Source of the DNA: Hasllibacter halocynthiae
Lineage (GTDB): Bacteria; Pseudomonadota; Alphaproteobacteria; Rhodobacterales; Rhodobacteraceae
Assembly (NCBI RefSeq): GCF_003003095.1
Contig: NZ_PVTT01000002.1
Location: forward strand, 930,001 to 994,000
Length of the DNA: 64,000 nt
Direction of reading: 5' to 3'
The position numbers and the translations under genes are program-made. Position 1 is the stretch's first letter. Every line of letters starts with the position of its first letter. Below, one piece after another: positions 47,051 to 56,995 of this stretch. The notes beneath the pieces are model-generated. The model was given only the letters and a program-made list of their open reading frames with translations, searched no databases and was not told the origin of the DNA.

Positions 47051-48811
47051 ATGGCCATCCATACCAAGCGCGACGCGTTCGCGCGCGTCCTCTCCTTCGC
47101 GTTCTCGCGCTGGCGTCGTCAGCCCGGCCGGCTGGCGGCGACCGTCGCCCTCGTCCTCCTCGCCACGGCGGCGGACGTCGCGATCCCCGTCGCGACGGGC
47201 TGGCTGGTCGGGGCTGTGGCCGAACCGGCCGGCTCGCCCTGGAGGGCGCTCGCCCTGCTGCTGGCGCTGGGCGCGCTGTCCATCGGGGCGCGCATCGGCA
47301 GCTACTTCGTCATCATCGACTTCACGCTCGCCACCATGCGCGAGACCATCGCCGAGGTCTTCGCCCGGGTGCAGCGCCTGCCCACTGGCTGGCACGCGAA
47401 CGCCTTCGCGGGCGCGACGGTGCGCCGGATCACGCGGGGGGCCTGGGCGCTGGACGACCTCGCCGACCTTCTCTTCCTGGAGCTGGGTCCGGCGGTGGTC
47501 GTTCTGATCGGCACGGTCGCCACCCTGGCGGCCTTTCGGCCGGAGGCCGGGCTCCTGGCCCTTCTGGGCGCGTCCCTCTTCATCGCCGTCTCGCTTTCCA
47601 TGACGCTGGCCTGGGTCGCGCCCGCCGCGCGGCTGGCGAACGCGCAGGACAGCCGCATCTCGGGCGCGATCGCGGATGCGGTCACCTCGAACGCGGTGGT
47701 CAAGGCGCATGCATCCGAAGGGCGCGAGGACGTCCGCCTCGCGCGCATCACGGACAAGTGGTCCGCGCGCAGCCGGCGGACCTGGCGACGGGGCACGGCC
47801 ACGGGACTGGCGCAGGACACGGTCCTCTGGGCGCTCCGCGCAGCGGTGCTGGGCGCGGCGCTGCTGGCTTGGTCGCGCGGCCTCGCCGGCCCGGGCGAGG
47901 TGGCCTTCGCCGTCTCCGCCCTAGGGATGTTGCACGGCTACCTGCGCCAGATCGGCAGCCAGGTGCGGATGCTGCAGAAGGCGGTCAACGACGCCGAGGA
48001 GATGGTCGATATCATGGACGTCGCCCCCGAGGCCCCGGTCGCCCGCACCCCCGCGCGCGCCCTGCCGCGCTGCGCCGCCGCCCTCGCCTTCGAGCATGTC
48101 GGCTACGGCTACGACGGTGCGCCATCGCCTCTCTTCTCGAACCTTCACGTCGGGGTGCCGGCAGGGCAGAAGGTCGGGCTCGTCGGACGCTCGGGCTCGG
48201 GCAAGACGACCTTCGTCAAGCTGATCCAGCGCATCCACGAGGTGACGGAAGGGCGGATCACCCTGGGCGGTGTCGACATCGCCTCGGTCCGGCTCGACGA
48301 CCTGCGCCGCCACGTCGCCCTCGTCCCGCAGGAGCCGATCCTGTTCCATCGGAGCCTCGCCGAAAACATCGGCTACGCCCGCCCGGACGCCGGCATGGAC
48401 GCGGTGCGCGAGGCCGCCCGCCGCGCCGGGGCGCACGGGTTCATCGAACGGCTGCCCAAGGGCTACGGCACGGAGGTCGGCGAGCGGGGCGTGAAGCTCT
48501 CCGGGGGCGAGCGCCAGCGCGTCGCCATCGCCCGCGCCTTCCTGTCGGACGCGCCGGTCCTCGTCATGGACGAGGCGACCTCCTCGCTCGACTCGGAGGC
48601 CGAGGCCCGCGTCGCCGAGGCCGCCGAGCGTCTGATGGAGGGGCGCACGACCCTGGTGATCGCCCACCGCCTCGCCACGGTCGAGCGGATGGACCGGATC
48701 CTGGTCTTCGATCGGGGCCGCATCGTCGAGGACGGCCCCCCGGCCGAGTTGATGGCGCGCGACGGAGGTCTCTACCGCGCGCTGCGGGACCGACAGACCC
48801 TCGCGGCCTAG
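47051..48811 (+). CDS. ABC exporter, fused membrane and ATPase domains
   Basis: 586 residues, a half-transporter that works as a dimer in the inner membrane. Six helices lie in residues 1-320, then the ATPase domain with Walker A GRSGSGKTT, Q-loop VPQEP, signature KLSGGERQR, Walker B VLVMDEATSSLD and the His of the H-loop (IAHRLAT). Known: the type I exporter family includes lipid, peptide and drug exporters; the substrate here cannot be assigned. Its stop overlaps the stop of yihA by 4 bases. Confidence 0.93.
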   Translation: MAIHTKRDAFARVLSFAFSRWRRQPGRLAATVALVLLATAADVAIPVATGWLVGAVAEPAGSPWRALALLLALGALSIGARIGSYFVIIDFTLATMRETIAEVFARVQRLPTGWHANAFAGATVRRITRGAWALDDLADLLFLELGPAVVVLIGTVATLAAFRPEAGLLALLGASLFIAVSLSMTLAWVAPAARLANAQDSRISGAIADAVTSNAVVKAHASEGREDVRLARITDKWSARSRRTWRRGTATGLAQDTVLWALRAAVLGAALLAWSRGLAGPGEVAFAVSALGMLHGYLRQIGSQVRMLQKAVNDAEEMVDIMDVAPEAPVARTPARALPRCAAALAFEHVGYGYDGAPSPLFSNLHVGVPAGQKVGLVGRSGSGKTTFVKLIQRIHEVTEGRITLGGVDIASVRLDDLRRHVALVPQEPILFHRSLAENIGYARPDAGMDAVREAARRAGAHGFIERLPKGYGTEVGERGVKLSGGERQRVAIARAFLSDAPVLVMDEATSSLDSEAEARVAEAAERLMEGRTTLVIAHRLATVERMDRILVFDRGRIVEDGPPAELMARDGGLYRALRDRQTLAA

Positions 48812-49458
48812 TCCGCGAGGCCCATGATCGCCGCGCGCAGGGCCGGCACCCCCTCGCCGGTCTCGGACGAGGTCAGGATGATCTCCGGAAAGGCCGCGGG
48901 GTGCCGGTTCAGGGCATCCCGCGTCCGCTCCAGTGCGGCGTCCCGGTCGCGGGCCTTACCCTTGTCCGCCTTGGTCACGACCGCCTGGAAAGGTACGGCG
49001 GCCTTGTCGAGCAGGCCCATGATCCCCTCGTCGACCGGCTTGGCCCCGTGGCGCCCGTCGATCAGCACGAAGGCCCTTTTCAGGTTGGGCCGCCCGGTCA
49101 GGTATGCCTTCAAGAGGCGCTGCCACTTCTCCTTCACCGCCACGGGGGCCTCGGCGAAGCCATAGCCCGGCAGGTCCACCAGATAATGGCTGGCGGCGAC
49201 GGTGAAGAAGTTGATCTCTTGCGTGCGGCCCGGCGTGTTCGACGCCCGCGCCAGTGCGCGTCGGCCGGTCAGCGCGTTGATCAACGTCGACTTCCCCACG
49301 TTCGAGCGGCCGGCCATGCATACCTCCGCCCGGTCCGGGGGCGGCAGGCCGTCCATCGCGACGACGCCCTTCAGGAACTCGGCCTTGGAGAGGAGGACGC
49401 GCGCCTCCTCCGCCTGGGCGGGCGCGGGCTCCCCGGCAAGGGGGAAGGGCAGCCTCAC
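48808..49458 (-). CDS. yihA: Ribosome biogenesis GTPase YihA/YsxC/EngB
   Basis: 216 residues. A small essential GTPase that helps assemble the 50S subunit. Seen: G1 GRSNVGKST at residues 50-58, switch II DLPGYGFA, and TKADK as the specificity motif (G4). The GTG start overlaps the MOSC stop (GTGA). In this order it follows yidC and a MOSC gene, a linkage common in alphaproteobacteria. Confidence 0.95.
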   Translation of the reverse strand: MRLPFPLAGEPAPAQAEEARVLLSKAEFLKGVVAMDGLPPPDRAEVCMAGRSNVGKSTLINALTGRRALARASNTPGRTQEINFFTVAASHYLVDLPGYGFAEAPVAVKEKWQRLLKAYLTGRPNLKRAFVLIDGRHGAKPVDEGIMGLLDKAAVPFQAVVTKADKGKARDRDAALERTRDALNRHPAAFPEIILTSSETGEGVPALRAAIMGLAD

Positions 49459-50192
49459 GCCGCCACCGGGTCGTTCATGGCGACCTCGCCCCCATGGATC
49501 ACCCGCGCGTGGATGCCGAACGCCGCCTCGCCCCGCAGGCGCCGCATCGCGCCCATCGTATCGGCATCGCGACGTCCCGTCGCCGGATCGGCCTCGGTGG
49601 CGCGGCAGCGAAGGATCGGCTCGACCCCTTCCAGCACCGCCCCGCCCACGCGGAATCGGCGGCCGATCCAAGCGTCCTCGCCGAACGCCGCCGCCCCGTC
49701 CACCCACAGGTTCCCGCGGAACCGGCGCGGATCCAGCGCGCGGCCCGCGGCCTCGGACAGCGCAGCCAGCGAGGCGGTCGAGTGGACCGACACCGTCGGC
49801 ATGGACGCGTCCGTCATGCCCTGTCCCTCCGCCCGAATCAGCGCGGCCGGGCCGGGCCGTCCCTCGGCATAGAGGGGTCGCGCCCATTCGATCAGGCGCT
49901 CGCCTTCGGCGTCCGGGTCGAACCGCAAGTCCGGCCGGTCCGGGTGGCGAAGGGTCATGCGGCGCGCCTCCTCGTCCCATTCGGCGCCGATGGCCATCAG
50001 CGCCGGCGACTTGGCCCCGCGCCCGAAGTTGCGGCAGGCGGCCCAGCCCGCGCCCTTGATCCGGGCGCCCTCGTCCGCCACGGCCCAGTGGCGATCCCAG
50101 GGCATGGTTCGGCCGCCCTCCAGGCGGACGCGGTTCAGCGCCTCGGCCCCGTGCCCCTTGATCGGGTGCCGCCAGAGTGCCGCGACCCTCAT
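49455..50192 (-). CDS. MOSC-domain protein
   Basis: 245 residues. Seen: RVAALWRHPIKGHGAEAL at the start (MOSC N-terminal beta barrel), PILRCRATEADPATGRRD with the conserved Cys in the middle of the C-terminal half, and GIHARVIHGG at the end. Known: MOSC domains carry sulfur for molybdenum cofactor-dependent enzymes or act on N-hydroxylated substrates; the role here is unknown. ATG start overlapping the yidC stop. Confidence 0.9.
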   Translation of the reverse strand: MRVAALWRHPIKGHGAEALNRVRLEGGRTMPWDRHWAVADEGARIKGAGWAACRNFGRGAKSPALMAIGAEWDEEARRMTLRHPDRPDLRFDPDAEGERLIEWARPLYAEGRPGPAALIRAEGQGMTDASMPTVSVHSTASLAALSEAAGRALDPRRFRGNLWVDGAAAFGEDAWIGRRFRVGGAVLEGVEPILRCRATEADPATGRRDADTMGAMRRLRGEAAFGIHARVIHGGEVAMNDPVAA

Positions 50193-52084
50193 TTTCCCGA
50201 AGGCGGCCCGGCCTCGTTCGCGACCTTCCGCTTGCGAAACCCCTCGCGGATGTTGCCGAACACGTCCGGCCTCATCCCCTGGCTGCGCATGATGAGGTAC
50301 TGCTGCGTGAAGGTGATCGTGTTGTTCGCGATCCAGTACACGACCAGCCCCGACGCGAAGCCGCCCAGCATGAACATGAACACCCAAGGCAGCCACGCGA
50401 AGACCATCGCCTGCGTGGGGTCCGTCGGTGCCGGGTTCAGCTTCTGCTGCAGCCACATCGAGATGCCCAGCAGAAGCGGCAGGATGCCGATGAAGACGAG
50501 GGCGAGGATCGTCCCCGGCTCGGGCGCGCCGTAGGGCAGCAGGCCGAAGAGGTTGAAGATCGAGGTCGGGTCGGGCGCGCTGAGATCCTGGAACGGCCCG
50601 AAGAAGGGCGCGTGCCGCAACTCGAGCGTGACGAAGATCACCTTGTAGAGCGAGAAGAAGATCGGGATCTGCACCAACAGGGGAAGGCAGCCCGCGGCGG
50701 GGTTCACCTTCTTCTCGCGGTACATCTTCATCATCTCCTGCTGGAGCTTCTGGCGGTCGTCACCGGCCCGCTCCTTGACCTTCTCCATCTCGGGCTGGAG
50801 CTCCTTCATCTTCGCCATGGAGACATAGGACTTGTAGGCGAGCGGCAGCAGGATCGCCTTGATGATCAAGGTCAGCACGATGATCGCCACGCCCATGTTG
50901 CCGATGGCGAGGTTCAACTCGTGCAGGACGAAGAAGATCGGCTTGGTGAGGAAGAAGAACCAGCCCCAGTCGATGCTGTCGAGGAAGCCGTAGATGCCCG
51001 CCTCCGTCCCGAAGAGGCCGTAGCGCAGGCTCTCGCCGAAGCCTTCGAGGTCGCGGCCGGCCTCGTACTCCCGGATGGTCTCCCATTCCTTCGCGCCGGC
51101 GAAGAGGCGCATCGTCGTCGCGCCCGTCTCGCCCGGGGCCACGCTGAGGGTCGGCAGCCGGGCCTCGGCGGTGCGGATGTCGGCGTTGGGGACGTATTTC
51201 GCGACGCTGAGGAAGGGGCCGTCCTCGGGGATGAGGGTGGTCATCCAGTACTGGTCGGTGAAGCCGATCCAGCCGGCCTCGCCGACTTCGATGGGCTCGG
51301 TGCCGCCGCCTTCGCGGGGGTCGGAGGGGAAATCCTCCATGTCGTCGTAGTCGATCTCCTCGAGCTCGCCGTCGCTCATGCGGACGACGCCCTCGTGGAG
51401 GATGAAGAAGCCCCGCAGGTCGGCGGGCAACCCCTCGCGCGCGATGAGCCCGTAGGGCGCGAGCGCGACGGGGGCGTCCGTGGCGTTGGCGACCTCCTGC
51501 CGGACGGTGAACATGAAGTCCTCGTCCACCGCGATCGTCCGCCGGAAGATCAGGCCGGCGCCGTTGTCCCATTCCAGGACCACGGGGGCCTCCGGCGTCA
51601 GCGCTTCGCCCGAGACGAGGCGCCAGGGCGTCGCGGGCCCGGGAACGGCCTCCGTGCCGAGCGCGGCCGTGGGGGCCCAGCCGAAGAGGGCGTAGTAGCT
51701 GCCGACGTCCTCCACCGGCGACAGGAGGCGCACGAGCGGCGAGTCCTCGTCCAGCGTCTCGCGGTACTGGGTAAGTTCGAGGTCATCGATCCGCCCCCCC
51801 GCGAGGTTGATCGAGCCGGTCAGCTCGGGCGTCGCGATGGGCACGCGGGGCGCCCCGGGCGCGGGCGGCGCGCCTGCGCCCGCCTGAGCCGGAGCCCCCG
51901 GCCCCTCGACCGGGCCGGGGGTCGGGGCGACCCCGTCCACGCCGACCTGAGCAGCCGGGACGGGCGCCTCGGGGGGAAGCTCCTCCTCGGGGGTGGCGGG
52001 GGGGAAGAAGACGAACCACACCAGCAGGACCAGCGTCGAGAGCACGGTCGCCACGATCAGGTTGCGGTTGTTGTTCTCTTCCAT
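50189..52084 (-). CDS. yidC: Membrane protein insertase YidC
   Basis: 631 residues. It inserts and folds inner-membrane proteins, alone or with SecYEG. Seen: an N-terminal anchor (NLIVATVLSTLVLLVWFVFF), a large periplasmic domain preceded by a Pro-, Ala- and Gly-rich linker, then the five-helix insertase core with the MQKLNPAP-type segment (LQQKLNPAPTDP) and the C-terminal FTQQYLIMRSQG. It is the third member of the rpmH-rnpA-yidD-yidC cluster, here displaced by an EAL gene. Confidence 0.97.
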   Translation of the reverse strand: MEENNNRNLIVATVLSTLVLLVWFVFFPPATPEEELPPEAPVPAAQVGVDGVAPTPGPVEGPGAPAQAGAGAPPAPGAPRVPIATPELTGSINLAGGRIDDLELTQYRETLDEDSPLVRLLSPVEDVGSYYALFGWAPTAALGTEAVPGPATPWRLVSGEALTPEAPVVLEWDNGAGLIFRRTIAVDEDFMFTVRQEVANATDAPVALAPYGLIAREGLPADLRGFFILHEGVVRMSDGELEEIDYDDMEDFPSDPREGGGTEPIEVGEAGWIGFTDQYWMTTLIPEDGPFLSVAKYVPNADIRTAEARLPTLSVAPGETGATTMRLFAGAKEWETIREYEAGRDLEGFGESLRYGLFGTEAGIYGFLDSIDWGWFFFLTKPIFFVLHELNLAIGNMGVAIIVLTLIIKAILLPLAYKSYVSMAKMKELQPEMEKVKERAGDDRQKLQQEMMKMYREKKVNPAAGCLPLLVQIPIFFSLYKVIFVTLELRHAPFFGPFQDLSAPDPTSIFNLFGLLPYGAPEPGTILALVFIGILPLLLGISMWLQQKLNPAPTDPTQAMVFAWLPWVFMFMLGGFASGLVVYWIANNTITFTQQYLIMRSQGMRPDVFGNIREGFRKRKVANEAGPPSGK

Positions 52085-52179
52085 GGGGAGGACGCCGGTG
52101 CTTTCAGGGAATCGCCGCCTTCAACCGACCGGGGACCGGAAGGTCAAGGGTACGGCCGCCGCGGAGGTCGCCGCCCCGC

Positions 52180-53658
52180 CTATGTAGCATGGCCGACGCG
52201 GGGCAGGTTGGCCAGGGCGGCGGCGCGGGCGGCGATCCAGCCCGGAACGGCGTCCGCGGGCATGGGGCGGGCGACGCCGAAGCCCTGCACCGCGTCACAG
52301 CCGAGCTGCGACAGGACGGCCAGCTCTTCCGGCGTCTCGGCGCCCTCGGCCACGGTGGCGAGGTCGAGCCGTGCTGCCATCTCGACGATGGCGGCGACCA
52401 TCCGCCGCTGGCCGTCGTCGCTGTCGAGCCGGGCGACGAAGCTGCGGTCGATCTTCAGGCGGCGTATCGAGAAGCGGCGGATGACCCCGATCGACGCTTG
52501 CCCGGTGCCGAAGTCGTCGAGGTCGACGCCGCAGCCCATCGCGGCGATCTCGGCGAGATTGCGGCAGATCACGTCGTCCTCCGTCCCCGCAACCACCGTC
52601 TCGAGAACCTCGACCGCGAGGCGGCCGGGCGTCAGGCCCCACCCGTCCAGCGCGTGCGCGATCCGTGCCGGCAGGGTGGGGTCGGCCAGCTCTGGCCCGG
52701 AGACGTTGATCCCGACCTGCGGCACGCGCACCCCGGCGCGGTCCCATCCCGCCAGCGCCTCGAGCGCTTGGTCGAGCATCTTGTCGCCGAGCCTGGGAAG
52801 AAGGCCCGCCCGCTCGAGCTCGGGGAGGAATTCGGATGGGGGGAGGGGGCCGCGGACGGGGTGCCGCCATCGCGCGAGCGTCTCGAAGCCGGAGGGCATC
52901 CCCGTGCCGGTATCGATCTGCGGCTGGAACCACGGGACGATCTCGCCCCGCTCGAGCGCGCGCGCGGCAGCGCCGGCTCGTGCGTCCCGGCCGCGACGCT
53001 CGCAACCCATCCGGGGGGTGAACGAGCGGGTCGCGCCCGGTCCGGCCAGCACGGCCTCGTCGGCGGCGATCTCGGCCGCCTCGATCATGGCCGCGCCCGT
53101 GCGGGCGCCGGCATCCTCGCCGCACAGCCCCACGGAAGCGCTGAGCTGGAGGGTCCGCCCCCCGATCGGCAGCCCGCGCGCGACGGCCGATTGCATCCGG
53201 CCGGCGAGGCGCAGCAAGGCCTCCGTGTCCGTATGGCGGGCAGACGCCAGCGCGACGGCGTGACTTCCGTCCTCCAGCCGGGCGACGACGTCGTCCGAGC
53301 GGCACGTGGCGCGCAGCCGCTCGCCCACCATGGGCGCGATCTCGCCAGCGTCGCGCCGGCCGACGCGATGCGACGCGCGGGGCAGGTCGTCCACCACGAC
53401 GACGAAGCAGGCGGTCCGTCCCTCGCCCCCGGCGCGGAGCGCCTCCTCAAGCCGGACCTCGATCAGGGCGCGTCCTTCCAGCGGCGGGACGTGTGGCCGG
53501 CGAGGCCGTGCCAGGAGCGCGGCACCCGCCAGGCTCGCCCCGCCCAGGGCCGCTGCGCCGCCGAAATGCTGCGCCGCGAGCGCAGCGATCGGCGCAAGCG
53601 CGACCAGCAGTAGGCGCCGCGGCGGGATCCGCTGCGGCGTCAGGCTTGGAACTGTCAT
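52180..53658 (-). CDS. EAL-domain protein with degenerate GGDEF, likely c-di-GMP phosphodiesterase
   Basis: 492 residues. Two short N-terminal hydrophobic stretches (about residues 17-50) suggest membrane attachment. A GGDEF-like domain (about 70-205) has lost the signature, reading GLCGEDAG where GGDEF is expected, so it probably makes no c-di-GMP. The EAL domain (about 240-470) keeps the metal and catalytic residues: ETL at 259-261, [33 protein letters not shown] and the loop [10 protein letters not shown]. Inferred: a working phosphodiesterase. It sits between yidD and yidC, an unusual position. Confidence 0.88.
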   Translation of the reverse strand: MTVPSLTPQRIPPRRLLLVALAPIAALAAQHFGGAAALGGASLAGAALLARPRRPHVPPLEGRALIEVRLEEALRAGGEGRTACFVVVVDDLPRASHRVGRRDAGEIAPMVGERLRATCRSDDVVARLEDGSHAVALASARHTDTEALLRLAGRMQSAVARGLPIGGRTLQLSASVGLCGEDAGARTGAAMIEAAEIAADEAVLAGPGATRSFTPRMGCERRGRDARAGAAARALERGEIVPWFQPQIDTGTGMPSGFETLARWRHPVRGPLPPSEFLPELERAGLLPRLGDKMLDQALEALAGWDRAGVRVPQVGINVSGPELADPTLPARIAHALDGWGLTPGRLAVEVLETVVAGTEDDVICRNLAEIAAMGCGVDLDDFGTGQASIGVIRRFSIRRLKIDRSFVARLDSDDGQRRMVAAIVEMAARLDLATVAEGAETPEELAVLSQLGCDAVQGFGVARPMPADAVPGWIAARAAALANLPRVGHAT

Positions 53659-53708
53659 GGCGGGCCTCCCTCCGGCGAGGCCCTAGCGCGGAACCTGTGG
53701 AGGTTCCG

Positions 53709-53942
53709 TTAACGGGGCCGTCTTTCCGGCACCGGATCCCAGCCGTGCCCCCCGAGCGGATGGCAGCGCAGCAGCCGCCGGAAGGTCAGCCACCCGCCCC
53801 TTAGCGCGCCGTGCATCTCCAGCGCCTCCAGCGCATAGGCCGAGCAGGTCGGCTGATAGCGGCACGAGAAGCCCACGAGCGGGGAGAAGGTCGCGCGGTA
53901 GAGATGTACCGGCGCGGCGAGGATACGCGCGCCCCAGGTCAT
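53709..53942 (-). CDS. yidD: Membrane protein insertion efficiency factor YidD
   Basis: 77 residues. Seen: [28 protein letters not shown], the Cys-containing family signature, and [17 protein letters not shown]. Known: a small amphipathic membrane-associated protein that improves YidC-dependent insertion. ATG start overlapping the rnpA stop. Confidence 0.95.
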   Translation of the reverse strand: MTWGARILAAPVHLYRATFSPLVGFSCRYQPTCSAYALEALEMHGALRGGWLTFRRLLRCHPLGGHGWDPVPERRPR

Positions 53943-54286
53943 CCGTGCACCTTCGCCAGGGCGTCGCGGACATCCGCCAGAAGCGCGTCGAACGGCCGCG
54001 CCGCCGTAGCCCCGAGGCGGCCGATCAGCACGTAGTCGAAACCCTCGCGCGCGAGGGGCCTCAGCGCCAGCCTCGCCGCCTCGCGGAGGCGTCGCTTGGC
54101 GCGGTTGCGAGCGACTGCATTCCCGACCTTCCTCGAGCAGGTGAAGCCGACGCGCGCGCCGTTGCCGTCGCCGCGATCACGGGCCTGGAGGGTGAAGGAA
54201 GGCGTCCCGGCCCGCCGGGCCCGCGCGGCGAGAAGGAAGTCCCGGCGCTTCGAGATGGAGGGAAGGGGGGTCTTCTGGTCCGGCAA
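53939..54286 (-). CDS. rnpA: Ribonuclease P protein component
   Basis: 115 residues from a TTG start, the protein subunit that helps the RNase P RNA process pre-tRNA. Seen: [15 protein letters not shown] near the N-terminus and the RNA-binding RNR motif [19 protein letters not shown] chose the TTG at 54286 because GGAGGA lies 4-5 bases upstream and the family begins shortly after; longer in-frame sequence runs into rpmH. The stop overlaps yidD. Confidence 0.95.
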   Translation of the reverse strand: MPDQKTPLPSISKRRDFLLAARARRAGTPSFTLQARDRGDGNGARVGFTCSRKVGNAVARNRAKRRLREAARLALRPLAREGFDYVLIGRLGATAARPFDALLADVRDALAKVHG

Positions 54287-54369
54287 GTCGTCCTCCGACG
54301 TGCCGGGGGCGCCCGCGGCCTCTGCCGGGGTGCCCTCGGGTCGTTCGGCGCCCCGGGCGGGGCGGGCGC

Positions 54370-54504
54370 TCAGGCGCTCAGGCGCTTGCGGCCCTGCGCC
54401 CGGCGGGCATTGAGGATCTTGCGGCCGGCCTTGGTCGCCATGCGCGCGCGAAAGCCGTGGCGGCGCTTGCGGACGAGGTTCGACGGCTGGAATGTGCGCT
54501 TCAT
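54370..54504 (-). CDS. rpmH: 50S ribosomal protein L34
   Basis: 44 residues, normal for this very short protein. Seen: [19 protein letters not shown] and [19 protein letters not shown], the family signature. First gene of the minus-strand cluster, with a clear promoter 70 bases upstream. Genome annotation often misses genes this small. Confidence 0.99.
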   Translation of the reverse strand: MKRTFQPSNLVRKRRHGFRARMATKAGRKILNARRAQGRKRLSA

Positions 54505-54575
54505 GATCTCTCTCCGGGGCCGGGGGCCGGCGGATATCCCGTGGGATCACGCCCGCCCGTCATTTCGAAAGTCGC

Positions 54576-54604
54576 TCACTAGAGCCCGCATGCCATCGTG
54601 TCAA
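54576..54604 (-). promoter_or_regulatory. Promoter of rpmH-rnpA-yidD
   Basis: On the minus strand TTGACA (54604-54599), 17-base spacer, TAGTGA (54581-54576). It lies 70 bases before rpmH. Confidence 0.75.
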
Positions 54605-54781
54605 CGGCCGCGAGCGCCGGCAGGGCGCGCCGAAGCCGGTGTCGCGCCGCCCGATCCGTGCGGGCGCGGCCGTAACACTTCCCTGGCGGCATCAACGCGG
54701 CGTGAAAGGGGTATCGGAGGCCGTGCGCGATGGGCATCTCACCGGGAACTGCTAGCGCGGCGCAAGGAAGGCGAGGCGATC

Positions 54782-55510
54782 ATGACGACCCGAACCGATG
54801 CGAAGGGCAGCCTGGCCCGGCGCCTTCCCCTCCTCGCGGTGATCCTCGCGGCGGTTCTGGGCGCGTTCTTCCTGCGCGGCCATCTCTCCTTCGACGCCCT
54901 CGCCGAGAACCGCGAGCGCCTCCTGGCCTTCCGGGATGCGAACTACGCCTTCGCCGCGCTCGCCTTCCTCGGCCTCTACGTCGCCGTCGTGGCTTTCTCG
55001 CTGCCCGGGGCGACGGTGATGACGCTTGCGGGGGGGTTCCTCTTCGGGATTCTCCCGGGCGCCCTCTTCAACGTCCTCGCCGCCACGACCGGCGCCACGG
55101 GCATCTTCCTCGCCGCGCGGCTCGGCCTCGGCGACCGGCTAGCGGCGCGGATGAACGCCTCCGAAGGGATCGCGGGGCGGATCAAGGCTGGGATCGACGC
55201 GAACCAGTGGGAGACGCTCTTCCTCGTCCGCCTCGTCCCGGCGGTGCCCTTCTTCGTCGCCAACGTCCTGCCGGCCCTCTTCGGGGTGCCGCTCTGGCGC
55301 TACGTCGTCACGACGTTCCTCGGGATCGTGCCGGGCACGGTGGTCCTCACCTCCGTCGGCGCGGGGCTGGGCGAGGTCTTCGCCAAGGGCGAGACCCCCG
55401 ACCTCGGGATCGTCTTCCAGCCGCACGTCCTCCTGCCGATCCTGGGGCTCTGCCTCCTCGCGGCGCTTCCCATCCTCCTCAAGGCCGTGCGCGGCCGGAA
55501 AGGGCTCTGA
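54782..55510 (+). CDS. VTT-domain (TVP38/TMEM64, DedA-like) membrane protein
   Basis: 242 residues with about five hydrophobic segments. Seen: FSLPGATVMTLAGGFLFGILPGALFNVLAATTGA-type core (near residues 80-110), with the Gly-rich re-entrant motif, and RLVPAVPFFVANVLPALFGV. Known: these proteins act in lipid transport across membranes in other organisms. It starts at ATG 54782 and is followed after 3 bases by the flavoprotein gene, a pairing seen elsewhere. Confidence 0.9.
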   Translation: MTTRTDAKGSLARRLPLLAVILAAVLGAFFLRGHLSFDALAENRERLLAFRDANYAFAALAFLGLYVAVVAFSLPGATVMTLAGGFLFGILPGALFNVLAATTGATGIFLAARLGLGDRLAARMNASEGIAGRIKAGIDANQWETLFLVRLVPAVPFFVANVLPALFGVPLWRYVVTTFLGIVPGTVVLTSVGAGLGEVFAKGETPDLGIVFQPHVLLPILGLCLLAALPILLKAVRGRKGL

Positions 55511-55513
55511 GCC

Positions 55514-56971
55514 ATGAACCAGCAAGCCGCGACGCCTCGAACGGCCATCCCGCAGAGGATCGCCACGGACGTCCTCGTCATCGGCGCGGGCTCGGGCGGC
55601 CTCTCGACCGCCGCGGGGGCCGTTCAGATGGGGGCCGACGTCGTCCTCCTCGAGGACGGCCTCATGGGCGGCGACTGCCTCAACTACGGCTGCGTGCCGT
55701 CCAAGGCCCTCCTCGCGTCGGCGAAGCACGCCCATGCCATGACGGCGGGCGCGCCCTTCGGCGTCGAACCCGTCGAGCCGGAGGTCGACTATGCCCGTGC
55801 GATGGGCCATGTCGAGGAGACGATCCGCACCATCGCCCCCGTCGACTCGGAGGAGCGGTTCAGGGGCCTCGGCGTCACCGTCATCCGCGAGCGGGGTCGC
55901 TTCACCGCCCCGGACACGGTCCAGGCCGGCCCGCACACGATCACCGCGCGCCGCATCGTGATCGCGACCGGATCGTCGCCGCTCGTGCCGCCGATCCCGG
56001 GCCTCGACACGGTGCCCTTCCTCACCAACGAGACGCTGTGGAAGCTGCGCGAGCGTCCCGGCCGCTTGCTGATCGTCGGCGGCGGGCCCATCGGGATGGA
56101 GATGGCGCAGGCCCATCGGCGCCTGGGATCCGAGGTCACGGTGATCGAAGGTGGCAAGGCGCTGGGCAAGGACGACCCCGAACTCGCCGCGGTCGTATTG
56201 GAGCGCCTGCGCGCCGAGGGGGTGGGGATCGAGGAGGAGGCGAAGGTCGCCGAGGTCTCGGGCCCCGAGGGTGCGATCACCGTGACCGCCGAGGACGGGC
56301 GCGCCTTCGAAGGCACCCACCTCCTGATCGCCGTGGGCCGCAGCGCCAACGTGCAGGACCTCGGGCTGGAGGAGGGGCGGGTCGAATACTCGCCCCGGGG
56401 TATCGAGGTCGGCGACGACCTGCGCTCCGTCTCCAACCGGCGCGTCTACGCGGTAGGCGACGTCGCCGGGCGCCTGCAGTTCACGCATGTCGCCGGCTAC
56501 CATTCGGGCGTGGTGATCCGCTCAATCCTATTCGGCCTGCCGTCCAAGGCCCGGCAGGGCCACATCCCCTGGGCCACCTACACCGATCCCGAGCTGGCCC
56601 AGGTCGGGTTGACGGAGGCCGAGGCCCGGCAGAAGCATCCAGGCCGCGTCGAAGTCGCCCGCTTCCCCTTCGACGAGAACGACCGCGCCGTCGCCGAAGG
56701 GGCGACCGCCGGGCTCGTGAAGGTGATGGTGGTGAAGGGCCGTCCGGTCGGCGCGTCCATCGTCGGGCGCGACGCGGGCAACCTGATCGGGGTCTGGGCG
56801 CTGGCCATCTCAGCCGGGCTGAAGATGAGCCAGGTCGCTGGCATGGTCGCGCCGTATCCCACGCTGGGCGAGGCGTCCAAGCGGGCCGCGGGGGCCTACT
56901 TCTCGCCCCGCCTCTTCGAGAACGCCGCCGTCAAGCGGGCGGTGCGGCTGGTGCAGAGGTTCCGCCCCTGA
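55514..56971 (+). CDS. FAD-dependent pyridine nucleotide-disulfide oxidoreductase, mercuric-reductase-like
   Basis: 485 residues. Seen: FAD motif GAGSGGLSTA, the redox-active pair C55 and C60 in GGDCLNYGCVPSK, an NAD(P)-binding GGGPIGMEMA, and the second FAD motif YAVGDVAG. It resembles mercuric reductase but lacks both the N-terminal metal-binding domain and the C-terminal vicinal cysteines that hold Hg(II), so mercury reduction is unlikely. Lipoamide or another disulfide may be the substrate. It is likely co-transcribed with the VTT gene. Confidence 0.92.
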   Translation: MNQQAATPRTAIPQRIATDVLVIGAGSGGLSTAAGAVQMGADVVLLEDGLMGGDCLNYGCVPSKALLASAKHAHAMTAGAPFGVEPVEPEVDYARAMGHVEETIRTIAPVDSEERFRGLGVTVIRERGRFTAPDTVQAGPHTITARRIVIATGSSPLVPPIPGLDTVPFLTNETLWKLRERPGRLLIVGGGPIGMEMAQAHRRLGSEVTVIEGGKALGKDDPELAAVVLERLRAEGVGIEEEAKVAEVSGPEGAITVTAEDGRAFEGTHLLIAVGRSANVQDLGLEEGRVEYSPRGIEVGDDLRSVSNRRVYAVGDVAGRLQFTHVAGYHSGVVIRSILFGLPSKARQGHIPWATYTDPELAQVGLTEAEARQKHPGRVEVARFPFDENDRAVAEGATAGLVKVMVVKGRPVGASIVGRDAGNLIGVWALAISAGLKMSQVAGMVAPYPTLGEASKRAAGAYFSPRLFENAAVKRAVRLVQRFRP

Positions 56972-56995
56972 CGGGGCCGCACTAGGGTGGCGCCC

